This document shows, in pieces, positions 1-9,584 of a stretch of DNA of 64,000 nucleotides (its first letter is position 1; every line of letters begins with the position of its first letter). The position numbers and the translations under genes are program-made. Location: contig JAGVSM010003730.1 of NCBI GenBank assembly GCA_022494885.1, positions 372,001 through 436,000 of the forward strand, given 5' to 3'. Below the pieces are notes generated by a model. The model worked only from the letters and a program-made list of their open reading frames with translations. It searched no databases and was not told the DNA's origin. This DNA is from Micrasema longulum (lineage: Eukaryota > Arthropoda > Insecta > Trichoptera > Brachycentridae).

Positions 1-195
1 TCGTTTCTGAGCAAAGACAAACTTAACACCAGAACAGCTCAGAATTCTCTATTAGAAAGAGCGATTAGTCATTTTGCCAAATTGGAGAAGATGTGCGATC
101 TTGATACATTAATGACTCAGCTCTCCGCTACAAACGGAAGCCGAGTCTCATTTACAATTATAATATTTAGCCTGTTTTTGAAAAAAAATATATGA
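1..195 (+). other. Unrecognised open frame at the window edge
   Basis: Frame 1 is open from the first base for 64 codons to a TGA at 193-195. The peptide has a plausible mixed composition, with a segment reading LLERAISHFAKLEKM, but I do not recognise a family. It lies upstream of the visible RanGAP exons, so it is either inside a RanGAP intron, as a TE remnant, or the end of something outside the window. No convincing splice donor was seen. Confidence 0.25.
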
Positions 196-696
196 AACAA
201 ACACCGTATTCCACACAAGTAGAGTCATGCGTTCTTGTCACAATTTTTTGTCCTGTCAGAAATTGTATAATGTATATATTTTTATATGGGAGTTGCTTTA
301 TTATTTACCTTGCTTATAATATACAAGTTTATATTTTTAAAAGTGGATTTTTCTGCAATTAAATATCTTAAAATTTATCTCAACTTGGGATCAGGTGGGA
401 TATATTAATGTGGGCTAATCAGGAACTTTTAAGCATTTTCTCACGTGGAGAGGAAACCACTTAAGACTATTATTATTATGTATTATATATTGTGTTGTGT
501 ACGTAATTGGTGCTGTGTTAGGTTTATGTTTTTTGTAATAACACTGTAATTATAGTGATATAGCACTGTGTGTACAGCATTAAACTTAAATCAAATAAAA
601 TTTATGTGAATTTTTTGTAGCTTACCTCAAAATAAATCACCACTCGCCGCTGGCTGTCCTATCCTCCTCTTATTACCCGAATTTTTCATCTCACAG
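196..696. other. AT-rich noncoding stretch
   Basis: No gene seen. It is AT-rich with an isolated AATAAA at 594-599 and ends in the splice acceptor of the first visible RanGAP exon (TTTTTCATCTCACAG). Most of it is probably RanGAP intron. Confidence 0.5.
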
Positions 697-900
697 GAGG
701 TGAACTTGAGCCACGACGAGCTCGGCCCCCGCTGCGTGCCGGCCCTCGAGGCCCTGCTGTTCGTCAGCCCTGCTGGAGCGAACGCAGGCAAGCGCGCCGG
801 GCTCAGCGGCTCGCCGCGTACGGCGGGCGCGCGCAGCTGCGCGAGGACGGCGAGGGCGAGGAGGACGACGACGAGGAGGCGGAAGAGGAGGAGGAGGAAG
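697..900 (+). CDS. RanGAP: RanGAP exon: last LRR and acidic run, with frame break
   Basis: The acceptor is CTCACAG at 690-696 and the donor GTAACT at 901. In the frame starting at 697 the exon reads EVNLSHDELGPRCVPALEAL, a good LRR of the ribonuclease-inhibitor type. From 843 the acidic frame reads EDGEGEEDDDEEAEEEEEE and leaves one base, which fits the next exon. The two frames differ: the sequence has two bases too many or one too few somewhere between about 755 and 842. In the LRR frame the acidic stretch would be an Arg-rich peptide, which does not fit the family. Confidence 0.75.
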
Positions 901-3900
901 GTAACTGAGAAATGGACATTTCAACGATTAAATCTATCAATTTATTCATTTTTCTGAAGCAATCCGAAACAAGGTCTATAAGATAGGCTGGAGGTTGGAT
1001 GAGCCCAACCTCCAGCCTATCTTTCTCAAAAATCGATGTTGAACTGATTCAGTATTCTCGATGTGAACATCATAATACGGAGACCAGATAACAGAGGAAT
1101 ACTCTAGGTGCGGGCGAACCAGGGAACAGAAGAGAGCTTTAAGGGTATTGATATTTTTGAAGTCAGCTGTGCTTCTGTTAATAAATCCAAGGAGTTTTAA
1201 GGATTTATTGATAACATGTTCTATTAACAACCTTCAATTGCATATGAAAAAATGCCATATCATGAGATTTTTCAGGATAAAAAAAGGCGTAAGCCGTCGA
1301 TATAAATAAATTTTGTGTTTTTGGTCCGATATTGAAATTTTTCCAACTATCGAAAACTGCATCATTATAAGTTATGCTTTGTTACAGCGTCAGGCAGCGA
1401 CTCGGGGGCGTCCTCGGGCAGCGACGACGATGGAGAGGACGCGTCTCCCGCCGCTGAAGATAACGACGCCGACGTATCCGACATCGTCAGCTCGAGCGTC
1501 AAGACGCCGGTGACGTCCTTCCTGCTCAACCCCAGTGGAGACAACTTCAGGGCGCTCGGAAACGGCGTGGACCAACTCTTGCAAGACCATATCAAAGTAT
1601 GTTGACAATATATTTAAGTACCGGTAAATGTGGTTTTTCTTTTTTTATTTACAATTACGCCGGTTAGTGCCGGCGTGGGATTCCCCAGTTCGGCCACACC
1701 AGGTGACAGCAAGCGCCGCGATTCTAATAGCATACACACTTTTACACATTGTTTAATTCTATTACCGTGTAACGCGAGCAGCCTATTGTGTGTGTGAAAT
1801 TGTCTCTGAGTTAGTTTTCGTTTCTTTTTTAAGAAAATAAAAAGGTATTATTATTATTTTTATTAAAAAAATTATTAAAAGGGAATTTTTGAGAAGGGAG
1901 GAAATGTGGATGTTCAAACATAGGCAGAATAGTGAATGTTACGCAGTGTGTAAAGTGGCCACTTAAACCAGCCAATGACAGGTCATAAGCCCTGTGAATG
2001 CCTAGACTCCCATATTCCCTTCTCAAAAATGTTTTCCCTCTCTGTTGCAACAAATTTTAATAACTCAGTGTTGACATTTAAATCATAATGGAAATATCTG
2101 CTGAATGTCATTATAATATTTTTTTAGTAAACTTTTGTCGGCACCAGGACTCCATTGCGAACTGCCAATTTCACTCACCCTCCTTTCTGTCTCGGGTACG
2201 TCTGTCATCGGTGTTGTTTGTCCGCAGGCCTGCCCCGACGAGGTGAGCGGCCTCGAGGCCGGGTGCGCCCTGCTGCTCGGCCTCTGCGGGCTCCGAGAGG
2301 TCGTCCACTCCTCCACGCTGGCGCGGTTTCTGGTCTCCCGGGCCGACGGCGCTGGAAGCCGGTGGCTCCTGGCCAACACCCTTCTCACCAACCTCGGCCT
2401 GATAAAGGTAAACCGCATATCAAATCGATTTGAGAATATTTCAACTTAAAGCCAAAAACTTTAGCATTGGTGCGGAGAGGCATCTTGGTCAAATCAATGT
2501 AATCAAAGATTACGTCCCTTTTTCTCAAACGAATGTTCATATATTTGTCTCAGGGTACTCGATAATTTGTCATTTTCGGAGATCCATTGGTGGTATTCTG
2601 AATTTTCTCTACCTCCTAAAGAGTGATCAATTTACAGATTTTTTTTTTCATGCGCTTACATTTTGCTTAATATCTGGCCACACTAATGATTAAACGTCAA
2701 ATAAATATGAACACGCAACACCAAACACCAACTTAAAAACTCTTTGAAAAATCTAAAAAATGAAAAAAATTTACCACGGTTTTACATTAAAAAAATTTCA
2801 GAATTCATTTGATGCGTCAAAAAAGCCAAAATTATTTCGTAATAATGGTGCCAAATGAAAAACAGATAAACAACTAATAAAGGATGAATTATTGTCTTAA
2901 CCTAAATTCAAAGCAGGAGCAGTGTAATTGACCTTTTTGTTTAAGTGTCTTCCTTTAGGGTTAGTTTTAGTTTCCATTGGAGCAAAAACGTCATATTGAC
3001 TTGTAAAACTCATGATACGCACATGACAAACATTAAGGAACAATAAAGTTTGAATATCAATAAATTGCCATGTTTAAAACATAACAATAGAAATATTTTA
3101 AGTCATAAAAAATATAAATGTGTGAAACAATTTTGCAGCGATCTATATGACAGTTGTATTTAGTAATGCCAATGTTAAAATTAAAAGTTTAAATTAAATA
3201 AAAAGTTTAAATTAAAATAAAAAGTTTAAATTAAAATCAAAAGTTTAAATTAGAATTAAAAGTTTAAATTAAAATTAAAAGTTTAAATTAAAATAAAAAG
3301 TTTAAATTAAAAGTTTAAATTTAAATCAAAAGTTTGAATTTAAATCAAAAGTTTAAATTTAAATCAAAAGTTTAAATTAAAATAAAAAGTTTATGTTACA
3401 AAAAAGATGGTTTAAAAAGTTGTCATAAAAGTGTGAAGCAATTTTGCAGCGATCTATATGACAGTTGTATTTAATGATGACATAGAAAAAAAAGTGATAC
3501 CGTATAAATAAAAATTCGCAACATTTAGAGGAAAAAATACTGTAGGTTTTTTTATGCAAATTCTAAATTTTTTTCGTTATTTTTCATTTACACATAAAAT
3601 AATGTTAACGTGCTGTTTTTAAGTCAAATAAAAAAACAGATTACACAATATATTAACGATCCTCATCATTTCATCGATTATCATCATTTTTACAATTTTT
3701 CTTGAAGTATATTTACACAATAGCGTAGCAAATAAATTTTATTTTTATGTAATTTCTATTTTTTCCATACATTTTTAATTTCCTAACTTTCAGTTTTACA
3801 CTTTTTTTCTCGCTCCTTTGAAAAATGTAAAAGGGGGGTTTCACTTTATTTTTTATATACCATGGAGAAACTGAACCATACAATGAAATGCTCTAATTTA

Positions 3901-6717
3901 AAAAAATCTATTTTATTTTATCCAATTTCCCTAGGCACTGAACTCCCTCATTCACCATTAGAATGTAGAGAAAGCAAGCCTCGTGTGTTCACATAGTAGT
4001 GTGGCGTTCTATCCTCTCCGCCAACCCGTACGGAGAGATAGTGTGATGGTTTGTGTATAATTATTTTGTATTTTTATTCCAGTCGGAGAAAAAATGCCAC
4101 ATGCGTTGGGACAGAGAAAGTTGCGTAGAAACATTAGCTCCGTTCGTTACAGAGGTATGTTCATTTCAACAATGTTTTGGGTATGTCCAAATGTTTTCAG
4201 ACTGGCTGGATTTCTTCCCTGGGAAGTTATTTAGATCTAAATTTGTTGCAACAGAGAGGGAAAACATTTTTTATAAGATAATATGGAAGTCTAGGGATTT
4301 ACATGGCTTATTTATTATTTTTTTATTTATTTAACTAAAATAAAAGTTTCATTTTTATAATTCAAGTCACAGAACATATTCAATAGAAAAAAAAAATTAA
4401 AAAGATAAAGATACGAGTATATAAAAATAGAAATAAACGTATTTGTTTATAAATTACCTTAAATCAAAACTATTACACAATGGGAAAAAGGAAAAAAGAG
4501 GAAAGAGGAAAAAGGAAAGGAGGAGAGATATAGGAGAGAAAGGAGATGTTTCTTCAGACGTGATTTAAACAGAGATAATGTAGTAACATCTCTGATGGTG
4601 GATGGGAGATGATTCCACAGTGGAGCCGCATGGACACTATATGAGTTAGAGAAGAAAGGGGAATTGTGGATGGGTATTAAGAGAGTGCCTTGAGAATTAG
4701 AACGAAGAGGTAAACCATGAACTGATAAGCGTTGAAATTTTTCACACAAGTATATAGGAGCGTTAGGACTATGAAGTACATTGAACAGAAGTGAGAGGGA
4801 GTGATAGTCTCTCCGCTGTCTAATTTTGAGCCATTTCAGTTGCCTACGATAATCAGAAATGTGGTCATATTTCCTAAGACCAAAAATGTACCTTATGCGT
4901 GTATGCTGAAGTCGTTCAAGTATATCCACTATTACCTATATTATCCATATTACCTAAATACATCCAATATGTGGGAATGAAGTCTGTTCAATTTCGTTTT
5001 ATTTTTTCTTTGATAATGTTGATTATAAATCGTATCTGATGGTTTTTGAAAGAAATGAAAGTATGGTTATAGTCCTCAAAATATAGCTTGATTTGAATGA
5101 CAGCTGTCAAACTAATATCATTAGTGATGGGAAATTACTGATCACTGATCAAATCGATTTTATCAGTTTTTTCATGCAATCATGAAACTCTGTTTCCGAA
5201 AATTGATTTGAAAACGCAAAAACAAGCCTATTTATAGTGTGTTTAAGACAATTATTCAGCAAAAAATAAGACATTTATACTTTTTTCATGAACAACATTA
5301 AATGAATTATTTTTTTATTTGATCAATTTGTCCCATCTCTAATGTTTTTGCAGAATGATGTAACTTTGTAAGAACGTCGTTAATTATAAGGTTTATTTTA
5401 GTTTTTTTTTTTTTTTAAAGCTTAATTTGTACATTTATGTTTATTTATATGTCGAGCATTGTATTAAAAAAATAAATGAGCACGCCATATTAACAATGCG
5501 AATGTTGATGGATGCAGAAATAGAGGAAGACCGAGAAAAATATGGCATGACCAAATCCAACTAATACTCGACAATGGACATGTTAAATGTCGGAATAATC
5601 GGCGCGCATGCATGAGAAGATGAATGAATGTAGAGGAAGCGAGATCTGTGTGCAAAGATAGAGTGACGTGGCGTTCAATCCTCTCTGATACTATTGTTAT
5701 TTATTTATTAAGGAAATCATACAGTCTTTATATAAATACAAGGTACAAAAGAACAATTAAAAAAAGTTAGACCAATAGTAGTAAATGTATATATGAATAA
5801 GTCAAAATTAAGAGTTGAAATTAAATTTAAAAGTTTAAATTAAAATTAAAAGTTTTAAATAAAATCAGAGTTGAAATAAAAATTTAAACTTTAAATTGAA
5901 ATTAAAGTTACAATTAAAATTAAAAGTTTAAATTAAAATTAAAGTTTCATTAAAAATTAAAATTAAAAGTTTAATTTAAAATTTAAATTAAAAGTTAAAT
6001 TATTATTTATGTTTAAATTAAAAGTTCAAATTAAATGTTTAAATAGAAATTAAAAGTTAAAATGAAAAGTTTAAATAAAAATTAAAAGCTTAAATTAAAA
6101 GTTTAAATCAAAAGTTAAAAGCTTTAATTAAAAGTTCAAATTAAAAGTTATAATTAAAATTAAAAGCTTAAATGAAAAGTAAAAATTAAAAGATTAAATT
6201 AAAAGTTTAAATTGAAATTAAGTTTTAATAAAAATTAAAAGTTAAAAATAAAAGTTTAAAATAAAATTAAAATTTTAAATTTAAAGTTTAAATTAAAAGT
6301 TTAAATTAAAATTTGAAAGTTAAAGTTTAAATTGAAAGTTTAAATTAAAACTTGAAAGTTAAGCAGGAGATAAATTTAAAATGTCTTTTAACGGATCTGA
6401 TAAAAATATGGTATTCACAGTGTAATATGTCGATGTCACTAAAACTGTCATTATTGGTAATCTGTATTCTTCGAAGAGTGCTATTTTTCATATAATTAGT
6501 CACTGAGTTAGGAATGTCGAAGAGTACAGATTGGCGAGTTCTGCGGTTTATGTTTACGTCAATCTTACCCCCTATGTTGTCGCCTCTGTTGCAGGGCTGG
6601 TTCCCCGCGGATCTGAGAGACACGCTACAATTCTTTATCAAACTGCACATGGACAATCCGGAGAAATCAAAATCCTTAGACTTCTCCAGGTTTCCCCAGC
6701 TCTACAGAAAAACATGA
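697..6717 (+). CDS. RanGAP: Ran GTPase-activating protein, 3' part of gene (five exons)
   Basis: RanGAP stimulates GTP hydrolysis by Ran on the cytoplasmic side of the nuclear pore and so maintains the Ran gradient for nuclear transport and spindle assembly. Seen here, in order: the end of the LRR domain, an acidic run of Glu/Asp, a Ser/Asp-rich linker, and the C-terminal helical domain ending FPQLYRKT then TGA. The C-terminal match to animal RanGAP1 is collinear: GWFPADLRDTLQFF occupies the place of the DYFPKALAPLLLAF segment of the vertebrate protein, and LLANTLLTNLGLIK that of LTRLLVHMGLLK. Exons are 697-900, 1388-1596, 2228-2407, 4083-4154 and 6595-6717; all junctions from 1388 on agree in phase. 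The catalytic LRR exons lie upstream of the window. Exons are GC-rich in AT-rich introns. The first exon has a frame break. The SUMO-target region of vertebrates is not evident. Confidence 0.85.
980..1230 (-). mobile_element. Jockey-group LINE fragment (family J1) with terminal hairpin
   Basis: The minus strand encodes the end of a reverse transcriptase ORF, with IEHVINKSLKLLGFINRST and LEYSSVIWSPYYDVH, nearly identical to the copy at 19140-19740. It lies in the RanGAP intron after exon 697-900. Its downstream edge forms a 19-bp inverted repeat (980-998 against 1004-1022) in which the LINE end is copied in reverse. Confidence 0.8.
1388..1596 (+). CDS. RanGAP: RanGAP exon: Ser/Asp linker and start of C-terminal domain
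   Basis: Acceptor TGTTACAG, donor GTATGT at 1597. The first two bases complete the split codon from the acidic frame of the previous exon. The product is an acidic Ser/Asp linker (SGSDSGASSGSDDDGEDAS), then VKTPVTSFLLNPSG and NGVDQLLQDHIK, which enters the C-terminal helical domain. 209 nt, leaving in phase 0. Confidence 0.85.
1893..2060 (-). repeat. FB1 palindromic repeat, fragment
   Basis: Contains the FB1 core on the minus strand (GACCTGTCATTGGCTGGTTT, then GTGGCCACTTTACACAC) and the inner arm ending CAACAGAGAGGGAAAACATT. RanGAP intron. Confidence 0.8.
2228..2407 (+). CDS. RanGAP: RanGAP exon: C-terminal domain helices
   Basis: Acceptor TTTGTCCGCAG, donor GTAAAC at 2408. 60 codons in phase 0, from ACPDEVSGLEAG to LLANTLLTNLGLIK. 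The last part corresponds to the LLVHMGLLK helix of vertebrate RanGAP1. Confidence 0.87.
2600..2725 (+). repeat. R5 repeat, partial
   Basis: Matches the left half of the element at 7740-8050 (TAATGATTAAACGTCAAATA region). RanGAP intron. The rest of 2726-3118 is AT-rich with no feature seen. Confidence 0.5.
3119..3480. repeat. AT minisatellite between 50-bp direct repeats (RanGAP intron)
   Basis: From about 3177 to 3396 a 16-18-bp unit, AAAAGTTTAAATTAAAAT, is repeated imperfectly about a dozen times. The array is flanked by two copies of a 45-50-bp sequence containing TTTTGCAGCGATCTATATGA, at 3132-3170 and 3440-3478. A related minisatellite occurs in the next intron (5812-6362). Confidence 0.85.
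3964..4055 (+). mobile_element. RTE LINE, extreme 3' end
   Basis: Ends with the RTE 3' signature seen across the window: TGGCGTTCTATCCTCTC, then GTGATGGTTTGTG. It sits only 27 bp before RanGAP exon 4083-4154. Confidence 0.7.
4083..4154 (+). CDS. RanGAP: RanGAP exon: short internal exon
   Basis: Acceptor TTTTTATTCCAG, donor GTATGT at 4155, exactly 24 codons, phase 0 on both sides. The peptide SEKKCHMRWDRESCVETLAP then FVTE fills the expected gap between GLIK and GWFP. The exon sits between an RTE 3' end (3964-4055) and an FB1 repeat (4160 on), so TEs crowd both splice sites. Confidence 0.82.
4160..4312 (+). repeat. FB1 repeat, left arm
   Basis: Full outer arm of FB1 (CAACAATGTTTTGGGTATGT, GACTGGCTGGATTTC, CAACAGAGAGGGAAAACATT) followed by a truncated core. 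It begins six bases after a RanGAP donor site. Confidence 0.8.
4309..4932 (-). mobile_element. CR1/Jockey-group LINE, C-terminal ORF2 end
   Basis: A 156-codon open frame on the minus strand (4459-4929) is the region after the reverse transcriptase: RIRYIFGLRKYDHISDYRRQ, RDYHSLSLLFNVLHSPNAP, then VHAAPLWNHLPSTIRDVTT and SLFKSRLKKHLLSLL. The pattern APLWNxLPxxIR...FKxxLKxHL is typical of non-LTR elements. The T-rich sequence near 4309 is the 3' tail. 5'-truncated. Confidence 0.8.
5067..5480 (-). mobile_element. MITE-A, truncated copy
   Basis: Begins with the 38-bp terminal repeat (TAGTCCTCAAAATATAGCTT, then GAATGACAGCTGTC) and matches the full copy at 11536-12165 in reverse. It is cut off by the RTE fragment that follows. 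Confidence 0.75.
5486..5692 (+). mobile_element. RTE LINE 3' fragment
   Basis: Decayed coding end of an RTE ORF: NVDGCRNRGRPRKIWHDQIQ, then RRACMRR and WRSILS in the expected order. 5'-truncated, no tail repeat. Confidence 0.8.
5693..5800 (-). repeat. LINE 3' tail sequence
   Basis: TATTTATTTATTAAGGAAAT followed by an AT-rich stretch; the same sequence recurs at 6776-6870 (TATTTATTTACCATGGAAAT). It looks like the 3' end of a Jockey-group element on the minus strand without coding sequence. Confidence 0.55.
5812..6362. repeat. AT minisatellite, second block (RanGAP intron)
   Basis: About 550 bp of diverged AAAAGTTTAAATTAAAATT-like units, without strict periodicity, in the last RanGAP intron. 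Confidence 0.85.
6595..6717 (+). CDS. RanGAP: RanGAP last exon
   Basis: Acceptor CGCCTCTGTTGCAG, phase 0. 40 codons then TGA: GWFPADLRDTLQFFIKLHM to SRFPQLYRKT. It aligns without gaps to the final segment of animal RanGAP1. Confidence 0.88.
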   Translation, partial: GWFPADLRDTLQFFIKLHMDNPEKSKSLDFSRFPQLYRKT

Positions 6718-6738
6718 TTTTTAACCGTATATTTTTTT

Positions 6739-6744
6739 AATAAA
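6739..6744 (+). terminator. Poly(A) signal of RanGAP
   Basis: AATAAA 22 bases after the stop codon, followed by AT-rich sequence. This gives a very short 3' UTR. Confidence 0.7.
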
Positions 6745-6775
6745 TTATAATCATTTTTTAAAACCTCTGTTTTTA

Positions 6776-6870
6776 TTATATTATTTATTTATTTACCATG
6801 GAAATCATAGTCTTTGTAATAAACACAAGGTACAAGAAAACAATTTTAGAAAGTACAGTTACAGATTTCA
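6776..6870 (-). repeat. LINE 3' tail sequence, second copy
   Basis: Same tail as 5693-5800. From 6871 to 7340 I see no gene; the sequence is AT-rich and unassigned. Confidence 0.5.
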
Positions 6871-7342
6871 CTTTAATTCTTCTGTACGTGTGATGTCACT
6901 GAACTCCTCCTAGACGCCTTAACCGATTTGCCTGCGGTTTTCAACTAAACGTAGATCTTTGCGCTGCGCATGTTCGTATATATTAAAATTTTCAATCTAA
7001 TCTGTAAAAAAAAAGTTAGGAGCATAAATATTGACGAAAATGCATAAAAGGATGTAATTTATATGTGTTAAAAAAAGTTTGTTTTTGAATGTTTACAAAC
7101 AACATTCGCTTCTATGGATCCCAATCAGATTCTCTCCTTACATTCCTTATAACTTCTTCCCATTTATTACTTTTACTGGATTTTTGATAATACTAAAATA
7201 TTATTAACTGACATTCGATACATTTTTGAAAATCGCATTCGTGAATAATGTGCACCCCTGTCGGTGAGACGAGCCGAGTTTGACATTAGCGAAAAAAATA
7301 TATGTTTGAAAATAAACTGTTTTATGTTTTGGAGCTCAACAG

Positions 7343-7560
7343 GCGTCGTGGCGCAGTTGGTTAGACGGCCGACTGTGAAACTGGCGTCGCGGGTTCGATT
7401 CCCGCCAGTTGTAAGAAAAAAATCAATGAAAGATTTTCTCCTCAATTGGTCTGGGTGTTGTGGTGAATTTTTTACTATCTCCTTCCATATCCCCTCTTTC
7501 CCGCTTGCTAACAAGCCTCTAAAATAGTGGCTTCGCGGGTTATTACTTTAATAAAAATAT
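7343..7560 (+). mobile_element. SINE-B, tRNA-derived
   Basis: The head resembles a tRNA: GTGGCGCAGTTGGTTAGAC (box A) and GGGTTCGATTCCCGC (box B). The body carries GGTCTGGGTGTTGTGGTGAA, shared with the SINE at 26474. Stems do not close as in a working tRNA, so this is not a tRNA gene. Confidence 0.75.
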
Positions 7561-7739
7561 ATTTTTTTAAAAACAATAAACAAGTAGTACCTAGGTACCT
7601 ACTTATCAACGAAAATTTTCTAAGCTAATAGCAGGCAAGCCAACGTTCAGGCTGGACAACGTCTCAGGTCTGCTCGTTTATCATATGAATACAGAAGGAA
7701 GAGAAAAAATTAACAACTAAAAAAGAAATGTGCGATTAT

Positions 7740-8050
7740 GAACCTTCTCTACCCCCTAGAGAGTGATTAATTTAAAGAATATATTCTTTTACAGTGACAA
7801 GACTTTGCTTCACATTATAGCCATACTGATGATTAAACGTCGAATGGTGATTAAACGTCAAGAATGGAAATAAAACTAATACGGTTTGGTCAATTCAACC
7901 TAATGAAGTGTTTTGGGTAGTGCTTAAGATCGCAATAATGTTCCAAATGAAAATCATCATGTTTGATTTCACGTGTTCATATTTTTTGACGTTTAATCAT
8001 CGGTGTGGCCATATATGAAGCAAAGTGTTGTCGCATTAAAAAAATCTAAA
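7740..8050. mobile_element. R5 MITE-like element with inverted arms
   Basis: Arms at about 7790-7850 and 7985-8045 are inverted copies (ACTTTGCTTCA, GGCCA, TGATGATTAAACGTC in one direction and the reverse in the other). A half copy is at 2600-2725. Confidence 0.6.
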
Positions 8051-8343
8051 TTATAATTATTATTATTCGTCATAGGCCAGCAGGCTTTGCTGATGCGTCT
8101 ATATATTTCGGACAGAGATATTTTAGCTCTATGGCTCCTAGAATTTCTAACAAGGTTAGAAATATTTTATTCACCCAACACGATGTAACTACCATACAAA
8201 AAAATAAATAACCCAGTGGCCTATAAAGTTAGGAAGAAAAAAAACTGAAAGTTTATTAAACTACATTGCAAGGTAAGTTTTATTAATATTATCCTCAACA
8301 TTATTAATTTAACCAGTATACAATACAATGACAAAAATGATCA

Positions 8344-8432
8344 AATAATATACATATGTATATGTATGTATGTATATGTGTGTGTATATATGTATGAATA
8401 TTTATGTAGGTATGTGTATATTAACATATATG
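8344..8432. repeat. TATG/TA-rich microsatellite, left part
   Basis: Runs of TATGTA and TGTGTATATATG. Together with 8946-9200 this looks like one microsatellite split by an RTE insertion. Confidence 0.8.
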
Positions 8433-8440
8433 CATGAATA

Positions 8441-8945
8441 ACTAACTAACCATCACGCCATTTCCCCGGAGGGGTAGGCAGAGAGGATAGAACGCCACAC
8501 CACTCTGTCCTGGCACACTCCTTTGCTTCCTTCACATTCATACATCTTCTCATGCACGCACGTCGATTATTCCGACTTTTCACATGACCACTTTCAAGAA
8601 TTTATTGTACTTGATCATGCCATGTCTTTCTCGGCCTTCCTCGACTTCTACAACCAGACACATTCGCATCATAAATCTTTTTAGCCGTTCTTTCATCATT
8701 CATTCGCTCCACATGACCGAACCATCGCAAAAGACCTTTCTTAATTTTGTCGATAATGTTTAACTCAGCCTTGCATTCTGCTCTAATTTCGACATTAGGG
8801 CACCTATCATACATTGTTTTTCCGCACATTCGCCTGAGGGATCGCATTTCAACAGCATTCAGTCTACTTTCGTCCCTTTTTTCCAACTCCATGCTTCGCT
8901 TCCATACATTAGGGTTGGTACCAGAACTCCATTATGAACGTACGT
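8441..8945 (-). mobile_element. RTE LINE 3' fragment, young copy
   Basis: The minus strand reads LEKRDESRLNAVEMRSLRRM, then KKGLLRWFGHVERMNDERTA and GRPRKTWHDQVQ, the C-terminal region after the RTE reverse transcriptase. The coding part 8602-8892 is open and almost identical to the copy at 31703-32895. The 3' end (left edge) carries CCATCACGCC and three TTAG-type repeats. It is 5'-truncated at the TATG microsatellite. Confidence 0.88.
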
Positions 8946-9200
8946 ATAAATAGGTATATATATGTTTGTATCTATACGTATGTATGTATATATGCATATA
9001 TATGTATGTATATATGCATATATGTATGTATGTATATAAATATATGTATATGTTCATATGTATGTATACCGATATATGTATATGTGCACATATATGTATC
9101 TATATATGCATATATGTATATGTATGTGTATATATGTGTGCATGTGTATGAATGTTTATAAGGGTGAACACACGTGTGTGTATGTATATGGAGGTATATA
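8946..9200. repeat. TATG/TA-rich microsatellite, right part
   Basis: Long tract of TATGTATATATGCATATATG-type repeats. Open frames here, rich in Tyr, Met, Ile and Cys, are by-products of the repeat. Confidence 0.9.
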
Positions 9201-9257
9201 AATAAACATATGTTAGTCTGCCTTACGGGTCTTCTACTAGGCATTACTTTATAATAT

Positions 9258-9584
9258 ACAGGGTGTTTATTAAACCCCGTCAAATCCGAAATTACCATGG
9301 CCAGTATGAGCAAGAAGACATATTGGCACATTAAAATACATTTTTAAAATTAATATTTTTTTTTTAAATATAGTATAAATAGCAAATGGATGCTTACTTC
9401 TGCCGGGGAGAAACGAGGGGGGAATCTGATAACGCTGACAGCCGCGGCCCCTCGCTTCTCTCCTGCAGAAGTAAGCAACCATTTGTTTTTTTTTTTTAAA
9501 TATTTCTTTAAATATGCTAATATGTATTTTTGGCCATACTGATCATCGTGGTTTCGGATGTGACAGGGTCTAAAGAACATCTTA
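9258..9584. mobile_element. MITE with long imperfect inverted repeats
   Basis: Starts ACAGGGTGTTTATTAAACCC and ends in the inverted version (GACAGGGTCTAAAGAACAT). The centre is a tight hairpin: ATGCTTACTTCTGCCGGGGA against the reverse at 9455-9482. Arms are roughly 150 bp. Confidence 0.75.

Noticed and set aside
1365..1608. Minus-strand open frames opposite a RanGAP exon
   Set aside because: Long antisense frames are expected in a GC-rich exon; splice sites and homology support only the + strand.
2083..2449. Open frames on both strands around 2.1-2.4 kb
   Set aside because: Shadow frames of the RanGAP exon 2228-2407 extended into introns.
3177..6362. Coding potential in the AT minisatellites
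   Set aside because: Frames are interrupted by many stops and composition is simple.
7345..7413. tRNA gene with box A and box B
   Set aside because: Acceptor and anticodon stems do not pair and a SINE body follows. The same holds for the heads at 26474, 45575, 46697, 48672, 57905 and 60306.
8934..9331. Open frames rich in Tyr, Met, Ile and Cys
   Set aside because: Products of the TATG/TA microsatellite, without protein character.
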